Assembly (NCBI GenBank): GCA_902386535.1
Contig: CABMJK010000058.1
Location: forward strand, 1 to 38,332
DNA length: 38,332 bases
Source of the DNA: Candidatus Burarchaeum australiense
GTDB taxonomy: Archaea > Micrarchaeota > Micrarchaeia > Burarchaeales > Burarchaeaceae
Direction: 5' to 3'
Shown here piece by piece: positions 38,064-38,332 of the stretch. The translations under genes were made by a program, and so were the position numbers. How positions within the stretch are numbered: the first letter of the stretch is position 1; each line of letters begins with the position of its first letter. The notes under the pieces are model-generated. The model was not told where the DNA came from and made no database searches. It worked only from the letters and a program-made list of their open reading frames with translations.

Positions 38064-38075
38064 TATTTTAAGCTA
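38064..38075. promoter_or_regulatory. Shared divergent TATA element (PAC2 / HTH gene)
   Basis: TATTTTAAGC, centred near 38067, lies 25 bases from the minus-strand ATG at 38042. On the plus strand it would start transcription near 38094, 15 bases before ATG 38109 and just upstream of a GGTGG ribosome binding site. Confidence 0.5.
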
Positions 38076-38108
38076 TAGGCGGACGCGGGAAACTTAGGTG
38101 GCGCGACT

Positions 38109-38332
38109 ATGAGCGGGCGGGGAATGGAGGCGGCGGAAGTGGGCTGGTCCGGCAAGGCGGGCGAGGAAGCGGGCGGGCGCGGCGGCGGGGCGGACGGCGA
38201 ATTTGGTGTCTTATCCCGAAATAAGTTCCTCTCGTTAAATAAAATCATGAAAAAGCTTAAACAATGGCAGCTAGCGGAGATAATACACCTGCGCCTTTCT
38301 GGGAAAGGCGCCTACAAGATAGGCAGAAAGTA
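38109..38332 (+). CDS. HTH-domain protein, N-terminal part (runs off the window)
   Basis: The frame is open from ATG 38109 through the right edge (74 codons visible). Residues 1-45 are Gly/Ala/Glu-rich and likely disordered. From the internal ATG at 38247 the sequence MKKLKQWQLAEIIHLRLSGKGAYKIGRK reads as the start of a helix-turn-helix (homeodomain-like, as in archaeal resolvase/transposase-type or tRNA-intron-related DNA-binding proteins). AGGTGG seven bases before ATG 38109 supports the longer form; ATG 38247 is the alternative and would match where homology begins. Product class beyond DNA binding cannot be judged from this fragment. Confidence 0.6.
   Translation, partial: MSGRGMEAAEVGWSGKAGEEAGGRGGGADGEFGVLSRNKFLSLNKIMKKLKQWQLAEIIHLRLSGKGAYKIGRK

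Noticed and set aside
38043-38248. Minus-strand Pro/Ala/Ser-rich frame of 69 codons
   Set aside because: Low-complexity shadow of a GC-rich stretch; the plus-strand frame there has a ribosome binding site and leads into an HTH.

Overview
The window looks like a piece of a GC-rich archaeal chromosome. The evidence is archaeal-type PheS and PheT, an AlaX trans-editing protein, a PAC2 proteasome-assembly chaperone, TATA boxes about 25 bp upstream of many starts (often implying leaderless mRNAs), GGTGAT-type ribosome binding sites on leadered genes, and a tRNA-Leu with a bulge-helix-bulge intron in its T-loop. Dense packing, unusual tRNA introns and many unrecognised membrane proteins suggest a DPANN-like lineage (Micrarchaeota or Diapherotrites would fit). 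That placement is inference.

Layout. Positions 1-3285 hold compact housekeeping genes: DUF167, dCTP deaminase, PHP phosphoesterase plus NAD kinase, and AlaX. Positions 3344-18211 hold an unrecognised block. Three minus-strand genes encode proteins of 331, 425 and 3022 residues. Divergent from them are a 526-residue membrane protein carrying a peptide that looks like the FtsZ C-terminal tail, and a 504-residue coiled-coil protein; these two share an identical 15-bp promoter core. Positions 18279-24129 hold a small charged protein and a PadR-regulated ABC export operon (PadR, ATPase, COG1361-type extracellular protein, two tandem MacB/FtsX permeases). Positions 24143-25546 encode an unknown anchored extracellular protein. 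Positions 25633-29055 are the pheS-pheT-acylphosphatase operon, in which pheT carries an in-frame TAG and the acylphosphatase gene has both a duplicated start and an in-frame palindromic insert. Positions 29130-35531 hold envelope proteins, a UPF0173 hydrolase, a SecB-like protein, a multi-zinc-ribbon protein, a PH-domain membrane protein and a PD40 lipoprotein. Positions 35610-37314 hold two unknown genes flanking an intron-containing tRNA-Leu(UAA). The window ends with PAC2 and the start of an HTH gene.

Working together. The ABC operon forms a plausible self-repressed efflux or lipoprotein-release system. The 3.3-18.2 kb block is the best candidate for an undescribed system: a giant, modular, internally repetitive protein with two smaller companions, next to a membrane protein that may engage the division machinery through an FtsZ-tail-like peptide. 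The functional link between the two halves is inferred from adjacency and promoters only.

No stretch over 300 bases lacks a gene. No CRISPR array, rRNA or insertion sequence was seen.
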